This document shows positions 26,174 through 35,910 of a stretch of 64,000 nucleotides of DNA, in pieces. How positions within the stretch are numbered: position 1 is the first letter of the stretch; each line of letters opens with the position of its first letter. The translations under genes and the position numbers were made by a program. The stretch lies in contig CAMWBY010000002.1 of assembly GCA_947172645.1 (NCBI GenBank), positions 1 through 64,000 of the forward strand, in the 5' to 3' direction. The notes under the pieces are model-generated. The model worked only from the letters and a program-made list of their open reading frames with translations, searched no databases and had not been told where the DNA came from. The stretch is from an uncultured Lachnospiraceae bacterium (GTDB lineage: Bacteria > Bacillota > Clostridia > Lachnospirales > Lachnospiraceae).

Positions 26174-27174
26174 TGTGGGGAAATTTCTGTTCTTTATTCA
26201 AAAAAGACTGCAAAATGATGATATCCGGAAAATTTTTTCTTGTTGCTTTTGGCTCACTAATTATTTATTCACTATTTATTAACTATGGCTACGTTCATTA
26301 TATGAATGCCGAACTCTACAATGTATATCTGTATGACCCGCAGGGAACACAGCAGGAAGTGTCCGAACTGATTTATCCGGTGGCTTCGTTAGAAGAATTA
26401 AACGCAGTTCTTTCCTCTGACGCAAATGGCGTAGGAATAGATGTCAGTTCCGGTACGCCGGATATCGTTTTTTATTATGGAAGTGAAAAGAGTGATAATC
26501 ACAGGGCTGATTATGCATTGTCACTGCTTCATCAGGAAAATGCGTACACTGCATGGATAGTAGGTACAAATACACTGGAATCAAAACAGCGGAAAGAAAT
26601 GTGCAGCGAATTATTGTTTATAGAAATCACTGCCGTTGGCTTTTTGGGGATTGCCTCAGTATTATTTAAAGAAAAACAAATGGGGGCTATTCGTGTCCAT
26701 GCAGTCCTTCCATTCAAAAAGGGGTTATTTATCATGGCCAAATTGACTGTATTCCTGCTGTCCGATTTGATTTTTGCGGTATTGATGACTGTATTGAATA
26801 TAGGCGTTTCCGATGCTGCCGTTATTTTACCTGCAGTATTGGTGCAGACTGCAATTTTGTCATTGATTATGGCGCTTACGGGATTTGGATGCACTATGAT
26901 GCTAAAGGACTTCAGGCAATTTTCCCTTGTCTATGTGGTAATCATCATTTTTGTTTCGGCACCCGTATTTTTATCGGCAAATACTTCTGTAAAAATGGCA
27001 TGGATAGGTTTACACCCTTTCTATCATGTATATATGGGGCTTAAAAATGCCTGCTTTGGAACGCCTGTCACCAATCCGGTTTACTATATTTGTTCTGTTT
27101 GTGAAATTGTCATTCTGTTCCTGATTGTCCAGACGGCATTTCACAAGGAAATGGGAAAGGAGGGCTCATTATGA
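26173..27174 (+). CDS. ABC transporter permease subunit 1
   Basis: A 333-residue ABC-2-like permease. One membrane helix near residues 15-35 is followed by an extracellular section of about 120 residues and then five or six helices in the second half. I do not recognise a named subfamily. It starts directly at the ATPase stop and overlaps the next permease gene by four bases, so the three proteins should be made together. Confidence 0.8.
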   Translation: MWGNFCSLFKKDCKMMISGKFFLVAFGSLIIYSLFINYGYVHYMNAELYNVYLYDPQGTQQEVSELIYPVASLEELNAVLSSDANGVGIDVSSGTPDIVFYYGSEKSDNHRADYALSLLHQENAYTAWIVGTNTLESKQRKEMCSELLFIEITAVGFLGIASVLFKEKQMGAIRVHAVLPFKKGLFIMAKLTVFLLSDLIFAVLMTVLNIGVSDAAVILPAVLVQTAILSLIMALTGFGCTMMLKDFRQFSLVYVVIIIFVSAPVFLSANTSVKMAWIGLHPFYHVYMGLKNACFGTPVTNPVYYICSVCEIVILFLIVQTAFHKEMGKEGSL

Positions 27175-28178
27175 GAGGTTTATTTTATCAACTCAAAAGT
27201 GTATGGAAAGACAAACTTTGCATGATGTCTTTTCTTTTGCCAATCGTTGTTGCTTTAGCTTTGAATTTTATCGGTGGAATTGACCTCTCTTCTGTGGCTG
27301 AATTCCATTTCGGCGGGTTGGAAAGTGACCTGCCTGCCCAGACGATTGACTGGTTAGAGAGGTATGGTTCTGTAACCATATATAAAACTCAGGAAGAATT
27401 GACCGATGCAATCAATGAGCCTTCTACATACATGATTGGAGTAATATCTGATGGTGACAGCATTCAGACTATGGTATCCGGCGATGAACTGGATTTGTTC
27501 CGCCAAACGGCTGATACGCTTCCGGCATTGTATGAGGGAAGAGAAAGTGCAGGGCAGATGAGCATCACTGTTTTAGAGCGTCCTGATATAATGACAGGAC
27601 TTCAAAATATATTTATTGCCACCACGTTAATTGTTGCCATGTTTATGGGATGTACTTTTAATGCGATGAACATAATATCCGAGAAAGAAAACGGTGTTGA
27701 TTTGGTCAATCAGGTATTGCCTATGACACAGAGCGGGTATGTGATACAAAAAATCTTTGTAGGCTTTATAAGCGGAAGCCTGTCTGCCGTTTTAACCGTC
27801 TGTTGTTATTTCCGGATTCCGCTTAAAAATGTACTTCTTATGCTGGCGCTGATTATTCTCTCTGCATTTATAGCTGCGCTGATTGGATTGTTTATCGGCA
27901 AATTTGCTGAAAGCCTAATGGTAGGTGTTGTTTATATTAAGATTATTATGATTATATTTATGGCAGTGCCATTGGTATCTTATTTGTTGGCGACAAGCGG
28001 TCTGATTTCAGTGATTTGTTATTTTGTGCCGTCCAGTGCAGCCTTTGAAGGAATTATGAATTTGGCTAACAGTGATAGGCCAATGATTGCAAAAGACATG
28101 CTTATTCTTATGGCACATTGTATCATTTGGTTTCTGCTTTATCTGTCAATTTCCAAATGGCGGAAAAAGCATACATAG
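27171..28178 (+). CDS. ABC transporter permease subunit 2
   Basis: A 335-residue partner of the preceding permease with the same layout: a first helix (about 14-36), an extracellular domain (about 40-145), then about six helices. The stretch CTFNAMNIISEKENGVDLVNQ after the second helix resembles the cytoplasmic elbow of ABC-2 permeases such as YhgE/ABC2_membrane_3 types. It ends the AT-rich cassette. Downstream sequence returns to the usual composition within about 250 bases. Confidence 0.8.
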   Translation: MRGLFYQLKSVWKDKLCMMSFLLPIVVALALNFIGGIDLSSVAEFHFGGLESDLPAQTIDWLERYGSVTIYKTQEELTDAINEPSTYMIGVISDGDSIQTMVSGDELDLFRQTADTLPALYEGRESAGQMSITVLERPDIMTGLQNIFIATTLIVAMFMGCTFNAMNIISEKENGVDLVNQVLPMTQSGYVIQKIFVGFISGSLSAVLTVCCYFRIPLKNVLLMLALIILSAFIAALIGLFIGKFAESLMVGVVYIKIIMIIFMAVPLVSYLLATSGLISVICYFVPSSAAFEGIMNLANSDRPMIAKDMLILMAHCIIWFLLYLSISKWRKKHT

Positions 28179-28433
28179 AAATAGGAATTTTCATGCAAAA
28201 GCTGATACCGGAACGAATACCTATATTTTCAGTGGCATCGCTGACCGAGAACAATATGGACAAAGGCAGTTCCGGTATGCAAAAAAGTATAGCTAATTGA
28301 CCAATGACACACTAGTTTTTCCCAACCATTTGTGCTAGACTGGATATAATAACACAGAGGCAATATTTGATACCGGACATAAAACGGCATAGCAGCCATC
28401 CAATGTCTGTTATCCCACCAGGAGGCACACGGC

Positions 28434-28886
28434 ATGTGGAATCCATACAATAATGCTGACAACCCTTATGGCAATCAGCCTGACAATCCATACGGCCAGA
28501 ATAACCAGAATCCTTATACTGGCAGCCGTCCGTCCCCATCAAAGCCAAGCGGGGACAGCCTTGCGATGGCGGCGATGCTTTTGGGAATCCTTTCTGTCAG
28601 TACGCTTTTTATGCTGATGTTCCATTTCTCAATGATATTCGGCAGTATCGGCATCGTACTGGCAGTGCTGTCCAAAGGCCAGGCAAGCAAAATAATAGGC
28701 AAGGCGAAGACAGGAATCGTCTGTGCCGTCATTGGCATCGCAGTCAGCTTCTCCCTCTGTAGTTCCGCTTTTATAGCGCTCTACACGAACCCGGAGCTTA
28801 TGGAGCAGGTCAATGAAGTTTTTGAAGAATGGTACGGCATGTCCTATGAAGATATGATGGACTCCATTTTAGATAATATAGATTAA
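28434..28886 (+). CDS. Small membrane protein with NPYG-rich N-terminus (DUF4190-like)
   Basis: A 150-residue protein. The first 45 residues repeat Asn-Pro-Tyr-Gly and similar (NPYGNQPDNPYGQNNQNPY). Two membrane helices follow (about 48-75 and 90-118) with SLAMAAMLLGILSV and a Gly-rich turn between, resembling DUF4190 proteins. A short acidic C-terminal tail follows. The start has AGGAGG 8 bases upstream. It is followed closely by a putative metalloprotease gene. Function unknown. Confidence 0.75.
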   Translation: MWNPYNNADNPYGNQPDNPYGQNNQNPYTGSRPSPSKPSGDSLAMAAMLLGILSVSTLFMLMFHFSMIFGSIGIVLAVLSKGQASKIIGKAKTGIVCAVIGIAVSFSLCSSAFIALYTNPELMEQVNEVFEEWYGMSYEDMMDSILDNID

Positions 28887-28903
28887 GAAAGGTTGGTAAT
28901 CGT

Positions 28904-29440
28904 ATGATTGACGGAATCTACAGTCCTTACAGCAGTTATTCATCCTATTCGGACGCAAATTCTTACGCTTCCGCCTACCAGAGTGCGGGCGGTGTGACGG
29001 CGGGTGAAGAATCCGGGGAACGGGTCATCATCCGCAACCCGGGGGAATCCACCGAGAAGCAGGCCGGTAAAGAGTCTTCTCCCGCCGAGTGCCAGACATG
29101 CAAGGAGCGTAAATACCAGGACGGCTCCGATGAGAACGTCTCTTTCAAAAGCCCGTCCCACATCGACCCCAGCGCCGCGGCGTCCCGTGTCAGGAGCCAT
29201 GAACAGGAGCATGTGAGCAACGCACACAAGGAAGCTGCCCAGAATAACGGAAAGGTAGTCTCCTGCAATGTTTCCATACGCACATCGGTCTGCCCGGAAT
29301 GCGGGCGCACCTACGTGTCCGGCGGCACCACGGCCACGCAGATTAAATATTATAATGAAGAAAACCCTTACCAGAAAGAAATGAAATCTTCGGACGCCAC
29401 GAATAAATACCGGGGAATGAATGTTGATATCGCGTGCTGA
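28904..29440 (+). CDS. Putative SprA-like metalloprotease-family protein (HExxH)
   Basis: A 178-residue protein with Ser/Tyr-rich low-complexity N-terminus (YSPYSSYSSYSDANSYAS), two CxxC pairs (CQTC and CPEC), and the zinc-protease signature HEQEH at residues 99-103. The layout matches SprA-related putative metalloproteases, a family of unknown role. No signal peptide or membrane segment is seen. It starts 17 bases after the preceding gene and may be co-transcribed with it. Catalytic activity is inferred from the motif only. Confidence 0.7.
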   Translation: MIDGIYSPYSSYSSYSDANSYASAYQSAGGVTAGEESGERVIIRNPGESTEKQAGKESSPAECQTCKERKYQDGSDENVSFKSPSHIDPSAAASRVRSHEQEHVSNAHKEAAQNNGKVVSCNVSIRTSVCPECGRTYVSGGTTATQIKYYNEENPYQKEMKSSDATNKYRGMNVDIAC

Positions 29441-29473
29441 CCTTGACGTCGTGTGCGGATTGGAGTTTATGAG

Positions 29474-30202
29474 ATGAGTTGTTATCAGTCTTGTGCAAAG
29501 TTAAAGGCAACAGCAAAGGAGCATATGTTTGGGCATTATGGGACAGCCATCGGCGCAAGCCTGCTTGTTCTTCTAACCACAAACTGTTTTGAGCTGATGG
29601 CTCTTTCCCTCACAGGAGACCTTACCACCGTCATCGGAACATGCCTGTACTATGCCGTGTCTTTCCTTGTGTCTGTGCTGACAGGGCTTTTTGTCTCCGG
29701 TATGTCCTATTTCTATCTGAAAAACGCTTGCGGACATCGTATAACCGTGGGCGATGTCTTCCAGGGTTTCCGGTCATCTCCCGACAAGGCACTGGCCATA
29801 CAGGCGTGGATTTCACTGATTTCCTATCTGTTTGACCTGCCCCGGTTCCTTCTGTCTCCCCGGATTACGTTACACGCAGAGACGAAACTGCTTGTTTTTT
29901 TCCTGTTGTCCATGGGATTGTCCTGCGCCGTCACAGTGATATTGAACCTGTTCTACGCACAGGCTTTTTTCCTGCTCCATGATTTTCCGCAGTATTCGGG
30001 CAGGGAACTGCTTGCCATGAGCCGCAAACTGATGTCCGGCCACAAAGGCAGACTGTTTCGCCTTTATATAAGTTTTATCCCGCTCGTTCTTGTCAGCCTC
30101 TTCTCCTGCGGCATCGCCATGCTGTGGGTAATGCCCTATATGAACGCCTCAGTGACTGAATTTTATCTGGACATTGTAAAAAACTCGAGCGATACACTCT
30201 AA
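29474..30202 (+). CDS. DUF975-family membrane protein
   Basis: A 242-residue integral membrane protein with about six helices, matching the DUF975 family common in Lachnospiraceae and bacilli. Family marks include the opening Cys/Ala-rich helix with KATAKEHMFGHYG, and the LSRKLMSGHK-like motif here as AMSRKLMSGHKGRLFRLYISF before a late helix. The ATG at 29474 has GGAG eight bases upstream; an earlier in-frame start lacks a site. Its stop overlaps the stop of the convergent transglutaminase gene by two bases. Function unknown. Confidence 0.78.
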   Translation: MSCYQSCAKLKATAKEHMFGHYGTAIGASLLVLLTTNCFELMALSLTGDLTTVIGTCLYYAVSFLVSVLTGLFVSGMSYFYLKNACGHRITVGDVFQGFRSSPDKALAIQAWISLISYLFDLPRFLLSPRITLHAETKLLVFFLLSMGLSCAVTVILNLFYAQAFFLLHDFPQYSGRELLAMSRKLMSGHKGRLFRLYISFIPLVLVSLFSCGIAMLWVMPYMNASVTEFYLDIVKNSSDTL

Positions 30203-32520
30203 AGATATCTATAATAGATATACGCCCATCTTTTCTTCTTTTCCTTCAACAGCAGGATAAGTTCGTCCTGCTGCCACAGCGTCTCTTCCAAATCGTCCTC
30301 GTTCACTTCCCGGTCTCCATACAAGACGTCCTCATAGATTTCCAGAAAAGACAGTATCTCTTCCCGGCCGGTCAAAGGCTGTATACGCTTCCGAAACTCC
30401 TCCAGAGTCTCCTCCTGTCTTTCCATATCCATAACCGACAAAATCTTTAAATTCCTGCCAACCTGTTCCCTAAACTGCCGTTGCATATCCATCTTGCCAT
30501 ATCGGTATGCGCCAATCATCCTGCTCAATACAAAGGCCATGACGCCCACACAGACAACCGTACAAAAAGCGGCTCCGAATATCTTCAGAAGTTTCAGCAC
30601 AAAATCTTTTTCGGCCGCCTCCATGTCCGGCTCTTCATAACTTTCTGCCACCGGTACTTCCATCTGTACCCTTTCGCTCTCTTTGCCATGGGCCCTCACC
30701 TGGCTGACGGATAACTGGGAGCCGTCGTCATTCACTGCCCACGGCGTATAGCGCATCTCGCCATAGCCGGGCGTAGGTTCGAAAGGAATCCAGCCTACCC
30801 CTTCCAGATAAACTTCCGGCCATGCGTGCGCCATATCCCCATATACCATCGTCTCCCCTTCTTTTTTCAGGGGAACGCAAAATCCCTGGACATAGCGGGC
30901 CGGGTAACCCTGCGCCCTGGCAAGAAGCACGAAGGCCGTGGCGAAATGGCTGCAATATCCCTCTTTGGATTCAAGCAGGAAATAGTCCAGGAAAGTTTCA
31001 TCGTCTCTCACCGTATCAGGCAGCTTTCCCGGTGTCAAAGTATAGTAAAAAGACGCAAGCTCCGCCTCAAGCGCACGCAGTTTTCCCAAATCCGTCTCCT
31101 CCCCCGCCATAATCCAGTCCAGATACACACTCGCCTCCTCCGATATATGCACCGGGGCGCCATAGACAGACCGGATTTCTTTCTTATGTTCTTCCAGGTC
31201 GTCGAAGCTTATATAGGCTCCGTTTTTTCTGTTGGCGTCTTTTAAAAGCGCAACAAGCAGTTCCTCATTCTCCGGTTGTCCGGCCGCCTCTTCCAGAAGC
31301 CAATCGAACTTCCCTTGTCCCAGGTTCATCTGATAAAAAGACGCCTCATAGGTCGTCCCATATCCTTTTACCTTATCAAAATAAAGGCTTCCGCCGTTTT
31401 CCACAAAATCAAAGTTCTTCCCGTCCTGCTCCAGATTCAGTGTCTTAAGAGGGGCAAATAAATATTCCGTATAGAAATTCCGATAACTAATCTGCAAATC
31501 CGTATATACCATATAGTCGGAAAAAAGTTCCCCATCGCATCTCATGACGGCATACACTGTCTCCAGTGTGTCGATGTACCGGTCCTTAAAAAATTCCCTG
31601 TCCGTCTGTTCCCACTGCCTGCCGTCAAAAGTATCGTAAACTTTTCCGCTCAGATACACATTCGCCGCACTTCTTCCCTCCGTCCGGACGCTCATGACTT
31701 CCCGGCTGTTCTCGGCTCTGCCGCCGCCAATCTCACCGTTCCCCGAAAAACCGCCCAAGGACAGGTCATACTCTTCCCCTTTGCCTCCCCTGAAATATTG
31801 GGACAACCAGGCAAAAGATTCCTTCGCCTGACCGTATACAGCCTTGACAAACTTCCATTCATATGGCTCCTTTGGCGTCGCTGCGGCCATGGACAACGCA
31901 ACATACACTATCATAAAAGGCGTCACCCACAGCATATACGCCTGGATACTCCCGCCCTTCTCCTTTCGCCAACGCCTCTGGCACCACTCCACATACACCA
32001 ACACAATATAGACAAGCATCAGAACAACACCCGTTTTGGGCACTTCTTTCCCGCCGAAAAGAAAGTACAAAAGAGCGGCCGCAAGCGCAAGCGCCCCCAC
32101 CGCCTTGAGCCGAAAGTCCCGCTCCATCATCCACGCAAGGAAATAGCATATTCCGGCAGCCGTCACTGCCTGCACAATCCCATAGCCAACCTCCCACTCC
32201 GGCTTCCACGGCTGACCTCCGGCGAGCCAGTAAATATAAGACTGAAAAAACCGGCTGCATTCGCGGACGCCTGCAAGGCTTCCTGCCACCACAAAAAACG
32301 CCGCCCCTCCAACCAACCCGAGAAAGCGTCCACGCACAGTAAGCCGCCCGAAAAATGCCAATATGCACACAGTCATCCCGGCCGCCAAAATATGCCAGAA
32401 GCTTACGGATGCAGCTTCCTCAAACTTTCCCGCCAAAAGCATTGTGATGCCTGTCAAAAGCGCGGCATTCACTATATGCCAGAGACTTTTTTCATCGAAG
32501 CAGACTCCCATTCTTTTCAT
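30199..32520 (-). CDS. Transglutaminase-like membrane protein (TgpA/DUF3488 type)
   Basis: A 773-residue protein. Six or so N-terminal helices (residues 12-215) precede a large extracytoplasmic domain with a transglutaminase core: catalytic Cys near 523 in SKEGYCSHFATAF, His in DMAHAWPEVYL and Asp/Pro in PFEPTPGYGEM. One more helix (about 655-680) leads to a cytoplasmic DUF4129-like tail. Such proteins with MoxR and DUF58 partners form a conserved envelope-linked unit of uncertain chemistry. Its start overlaps the DUF58 stop as ATGA. Confidence 0.88.
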   Translation of the reverse strand: MKRMGVCFDEKSLWHIVNAALLTGITMLLAGKFEEAASVSFWHILAAGMTVCILAFFGRLTVRGRFLGLVGGAAFFVVAGSLAGVRECSRFFQSYIYWLAGGQPWKPEWEVGYGIVQAVTAAGICYFLAWMMERDFRLKAVGALALAAALLYFLFGGKEVPKTGVVLMLVYIVLVYVEWCQRRWRKEKGGSIQAYMLWVTPFMIVYVALSMAAATPKEPYEWKFVKAVYGQAKESFAWLSQYFRGGKGEEYDLSLGGFSGNGEIGGGRAENSREVMSVRTEGRSAANVYLSGKVYDTFDGRQWEQTDREFFKDRYIDTLETVYAVMRCDGELFSDYMVYTDLQISYRNFYTEYLFAPLKTLNLEQDGKNFDFVENGGSLYFDKVKGYGTTYEASFYQMNLGQGKFDWLLEEAAGQPENEELLVALLKDANRKNGAYISFDDLEEHKKEIRSVYGAPVHISEEASVYLDWIMAGEETDLGKLRALEAELASFYYTLTPGKLPDTVRDDETFLDYFLLESKEGYCSHFATAFVLLARAQGYPARYVQGFCVPLKKEGETMVYGDMAHAWPEVYLEGVGWIPFEPTPGYGEMRYTPWAVNDDGSQLSVSQVRAHGKESERVQMEVPVAESYEEPDMEAAEKDFVLKLLKIFGAAFCTVVCVGVMAFVLSRMIGAYRYGKMDMQRQFREQVGRNLKILSVMDMERQEETLEEFRKRIQPLTGREEILSFLEIYEDVLYGDREVNEDDLEETLWQQDELILLLKEKKKRWAYIYYRYL

Positions 32521-33683
32521 AACAGCCCATCCAATTCCGCACCGACAGGCACTACGGTTATCTTATGCCGCTCTGTGCCCTGCCTGACATAGTTCTCCAC
32601 ATTCTCATCCGTCACCACATAGAATACGGTCATAATACCCGCCCTGTCGAATTCTTCCGTCATTCTCATAACCGCCTCGTCAATCTCATGCATCACGCCG
32701 AACACAATCCTGCTTCCGGAAAGCATCCCCTGCCCCAAAAGACGGGTCAGCATCGCCTCAAAATTTTCGTCCTTGTCAAACACCACATCCGACACACCCT
32801 GGTAAAAGCCGTCAAAATCCCCAAGCCCTTCCACATGTCTTGACACAACTCCCCTCTGCCCGCAATAGGCCGAAAAAGGGATATATTTCCCGGCAAAAAA
32901 ACTCCCTAACGCCAACACCGTCTCCAATATCTTATCCTCGACGGGAAGATACTCCCCAGGCTCCTCACTAAAACGTTTTGTATCCCAGAAAAGAGCTATC
33001 CCTGTTTTCTCTTCACCGGTACGATTGCGCACCTTCAGTTTTCCCTCCCTGGCGGAAGCCTTCCAGTGAATCTGTTTGGGCGCGTCCCCTGCAATATAAT
33101 CCCGCACCACAATATCCGGCTCCGTGCGCTCCGACATCGATTCCCTGCGCAAGAAGATACTGAAATGTTCGATGCTGTTGAGCTTCGCCACATGGGTTAC
33201 CTTCGGCATCACCTGCACCTTCACCGCATGCGGAATCCGGTAGCGGACACAAAACAGCTTAAAGAAATCGGTCAGGACAATTTCCTTCACACCCACCTCA
33301 TATTCACCGCGGTATTTACAGGTCAGTCTCGTCTCAAACGTCCTCCTGTCCTTCGGAAGAAGCTCATACTCCTTATCCCCCGGTAGTTCTTCCGCCGTGG
33401 AAAAAGTCGAATACATTCCCACACTGACACTGGCAAAGAGACAAAGGCTCTCGTTCTGTAAGACAAACAGATAGGGCACTGCCTGTCCGCACACCAGATT
33501 CCTGCCCTGCAATTGCTGCATAATCTTAAGATTCCAGTATACGGCTAACAGATAGACCGCCGACACAACAGGGATAAACGTAATCCCCCAGAATATTCCA
33601 TAGCTGACATTGCCGCCATAACAACTGATAAGCGCCAGGGACAGCACCCATAAATCCAATAAAATCCATCTGCGCATTTTCAT
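32517..33683 (-). CDS. DUF58 domain protein
   Basis: A 388-residue protein. Two N-terminal helices (about 8-45) anchor it, and the DUF58 signature is RDYIAGDAPKQIHWKASAREGKLKVR (split here by me only in reading). A von Willebrand-like fold region follows. It lies between MoxR and transglutaminase genes, 48 bases after the former and overlapping the latter, the usual order for this module. By analogy MoxR ATPases act as chaperones for the DUF58 partner. Confidence 0.86.
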   Translation of the reverse strand: MKMRRWILLDLWVLSLALISCYGGNVSYGIFWGITFIPVVSAVYLLAVYWNLKIMQQLQGRNLVCGQAVPYLFVLQNESLCLFASVSVGMYSTFSTAEELPGDKEYELLPKDRRTFETRLTCKYRGEYEVGVKEIVLTDFFKLFCVRYRIPHAVKVQVMPKVTHVAKLNSIEHFSIFLRRESMSERTEPDIVVRDYIAGDAPKQIHWKASAREGKLKVRNRTGEEKTGIALFWDTKRFSEEPGEYLPVEDKILETVLALGSFFAGKYIPFSAYCGQRGVVSRHVEGLGDFDGFYQGVSDVVFDKDENFEAMLTRLLGQGMLSGSRIVFGVMHEIDEAVMRMTEEFDRAGIMTVFYVVTDENVENYVRQGTERHKITVVPVGAELDGLL

Positions 33684-33731
33684 GGCATACCACTCTTTCT
33701 GTCCGCAAAACCACTTTTAACGACATTGCTT

Positions 33732-34664
33732 TTAAACCGGGACTTTGGCTTTCACGATAAGGCTTTTTAAAATCTTAAGCTTGTCTTCCTTCCTGATTTT
33801 CGCCTCGGCGGACAGCACAAGCCGGTGCCCGAGCACCTGCATGGACACTGCCTTCACGTCATCCGGCTTCACATAGTCCCGCCCCTGCAGGTAAGCTCTC
33901 GCCTGGGACGCCCGTACCAATGCAAGCATTGCACGCGGGCTTGCACCCAAGACGAAACGTTCTTCCTGCCTGGTAAGCAGCACGATATCTTCTATATACC
34001 CAAGCACGCCGTCTTTCACCGTAATTTCAGAGACTTCCCTCCGCATCTGTAAGATGTCTTCCGCCTTGCAGACCGTTTTTGCCCGCTCTAAAGTCTGTCC
34101 TTGCAGAAACTGGGACGCCATCCTGATTTCCTGTTCCCTGTCCGGGTATCCCACCGTCAGCTGCATCATAAAGCGGTCCATCTGCGCCTCTGGCAGCGGA
34201 TAAGTGCCAAGAAACTCCACCGGATTCTGGGTTGCCACCACAAGGAACGGTTGAGGCAGTTTATGTATCGTTCCGTCCACCGTAACCTGCCCTTCCGCCA
34301 TCGCCTCAAGCAAGCTCGCCTGGGTCTTCGGGGACGTCCTGTTAATCTCGTCCGCCAAAAGCACCTGATGCATCACCGCCCCCGCCTGGTACACAAACTC
34401 CCCCGTATCCATACGATAGACGGAGACGCCCGCCACATCTCCCGGGAGGGTATCCGGCGTAAACTGTATCCGCCCGAAACTGCACTCCATGCTTTTCGCA
34501 AGGCTTAAAGCGAGGGTAGTCTTGCCCACGCCCGGGACATCCTCAAGCAGCACGTGCCCGCCCGCCAGTAAACAGGTCAGCAAGTCCTCCACGACCTCCT
34601 CTTTTCCGACAAACACCTGATTGATATTTTCCATTAATTGTTGCGCTAAATCATAGTTATCCAT
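33732..34664 (-). CDS. MoxR-family AAA+ ATPase
   Basis: A 310-residue MoxR ATPase. Walker A is EDVPGVGKTT, Walker B VLLADEINRTSPK, sensor 1 in LVVATQNPVEFLGTYPLPEAQ, and the arginine finger region MDRFMMQL. The ATG at 34664 (MDNYDLAQQL) follows GAGGGGAAG; a longer frame adds 20 unlikely residues. It starts a three-gene run with DUF58 and transglutaminase genes and is separated from prfB upstream by a terminator. Confidence 0.92.
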   Translation of the reverse strand: MDNYDLAQQLMENINQVFVGKEEVVEDLLTCLLAGGHVLLEDVPGVGKTTLALSLAKSMECSFGRIQFTPDTLPGDVAGVSVYRMDTGEFVYQAGAVMHQVLLADEINRTSPKTQASLLEAMAEGQVTVDGTIHKLPQPFLVVATQNPVEFLGTYPLPEAQMDRFMMQLTVGYPDREQEIRMASQFLQGQTLERAKTVCKAEDILQMRREVSEITVKDGVLGYIEDIVLLTRQEERFVLGASPRAMLALVRASQARAYLQGRDYVKPDDVKAVSMQVLGHRLVLSAEAKIRKEDKLKILKSLIVKAKVPV

Positions 34665-34688
34665 AACTTCCCCTCTTCTTCCCAAAAG

Positions 34689-34728
34689 GAAAAACCCAGA
34701 ATGGGATTGCCGCCTAATCCACACTCTG
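34689..34728 (-). terminator. Terminator after prfB
   Basis: On the minus strand CCCAGAGTG pairs with CATTCTGGG (9 bp, one G-U) and TTTTTC follows. It separates secA-prfB from the MoxR run. Confidence 0.8.
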
Positions 34729-34744
34729 GGCCTGTCTTCGTTTT

Positions 34745-35849
34745 TTAAGAATTAATCCACCGCAGATAGGCGTTGATAAATGGGTCAAGCCCACCGTCCA
34801 ACACCGCGTTCACATTGCCTGATTCCTCTTCCGTCCTGTGGTCTTTCACCATCGTGTAAGGCTGCAATACATAAGAACGTATCTGGTTCCCCCACCCGAT
34901 TTCCTTCACATCGCCACGGATACCGGACAGCTTCTCGGCATTCTCCTCCTGCTTAAGCATATACAGCTTCGCCTTCAGCATCTGCATGGCCTTATCTTTG
35001 TTCTGGAACTGGGAACGCTCGTTCTGGCATGTCACCACGATTCCGGTAGGAAAATGGGTTATCCGAATGGCCGAGGACGTCTTATTGATATGCTGTCCTC
35101 CTGCGCCGCTGCTTCGGTAAGTATCGATACGGATATCCTCGTCCTTAATCTCGATATCCACATCCTCCTCGATATCCGGCATCACATCCAGGGATACGAA
35201 AGAAGTCTGACGCTTGCCCTGCGCGTTGAAAGGGGAAATACGCACCAGTCTGTGCACACCCTTCTCCGATTTCAGATAACCGTAGGCATTCTCGCCGTTA
35301 ATCTGGAAAGTCACCGATTTAATCCCGGCCTCATCGCCGTCCAGGTAGTCAATCACTTCCAGGGCAAACCCTTTACGCTCCGCCCATCTTGTATACATAC
35401 GGTAAAGCATACTGCACCAGTCGCAGCTCTCCGTGCCACCCGCCCCCGCATTCAGTTTCAGTATCGCATTGTTCCTGTCATACTCGCCGGACAGCAGTGT
35501 GCTGATTCTGATATTCTCAAACGTCTCCTTAAACTGCCGCAGTTCTTCCTCGATATCCGGTATGATGGCGGGGTCGTTATCCTCATACCCCATCTCAATC
35601 AATTCCAGGATATCCTGGAACTGCGCGCTCAGCCCCTCCATCGTATCTACGGTATCTTTCAGGCTCTTGGACTCCCTCATCTTCTGGTTGGATTTCTCCG
35701 GGTCATTCCAGAAGTCCGGCGCCTGCATTTCCATTTCCAGCTCTTCAATCCGCTTCGACTTATTCGCTAAGTCAAAGTGAATCCCTCACTTCCGCTAAGG
35801 GACTTTCGTAGCCTAGAAGCTCCGATTTCATATTATCTAATTCAACCAC
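34745..35849 (-). CDS. prfB: Peptide chain release factor 2, with programmed +1 frameshift
   Basis: RF2 ends translation at UGA and UAA. The gene needs a +1 shift: from a GTG start at 35849 the first frame runs 25 codons and meets an in-frame TGA at 35774-35772 in the classic slippery site CTT TGA C, preceded by a Shine-Dalgarno-like AGGGA. Skipping one base (35774) joins the main frame, giving about 367 residues, the normal length. The main part carries the stop-codon tripeptide SPF in VRISPFNAQGK and the catalytic GGQ in SSGAGGQHINK. The shift makes RF2 control its own level. It lies about 60 bases after secA, a common order in Firmicutes. The GTG start is my best choice but not certain. 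Confidence 0.94.
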
Positions 35850-35910
35850 TTAACGTCACCACCTTTTCATTCCGTCATCCTGCACCTTTGTGAGGAACGT
35901 ACTAATCTGC

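Noticed and set aside
28187..28300. Short open frame after the second permease as a gene
   Set aside because: No ribosome site and no recognised family; it may be a remnant but cannot be supported as a gene.
34838..35770. 310-codon plus-strand frame opposite prfB
   Set aside because: It covers the antisense of the conserved RF2 sequence and has no credible start or family.
34745..35774. prfB as a frameshifted pseudogene
   Set aside because: The in-frame TGA lies in the standard CTT TGA C programmed shift site with an upstream AGGGA.
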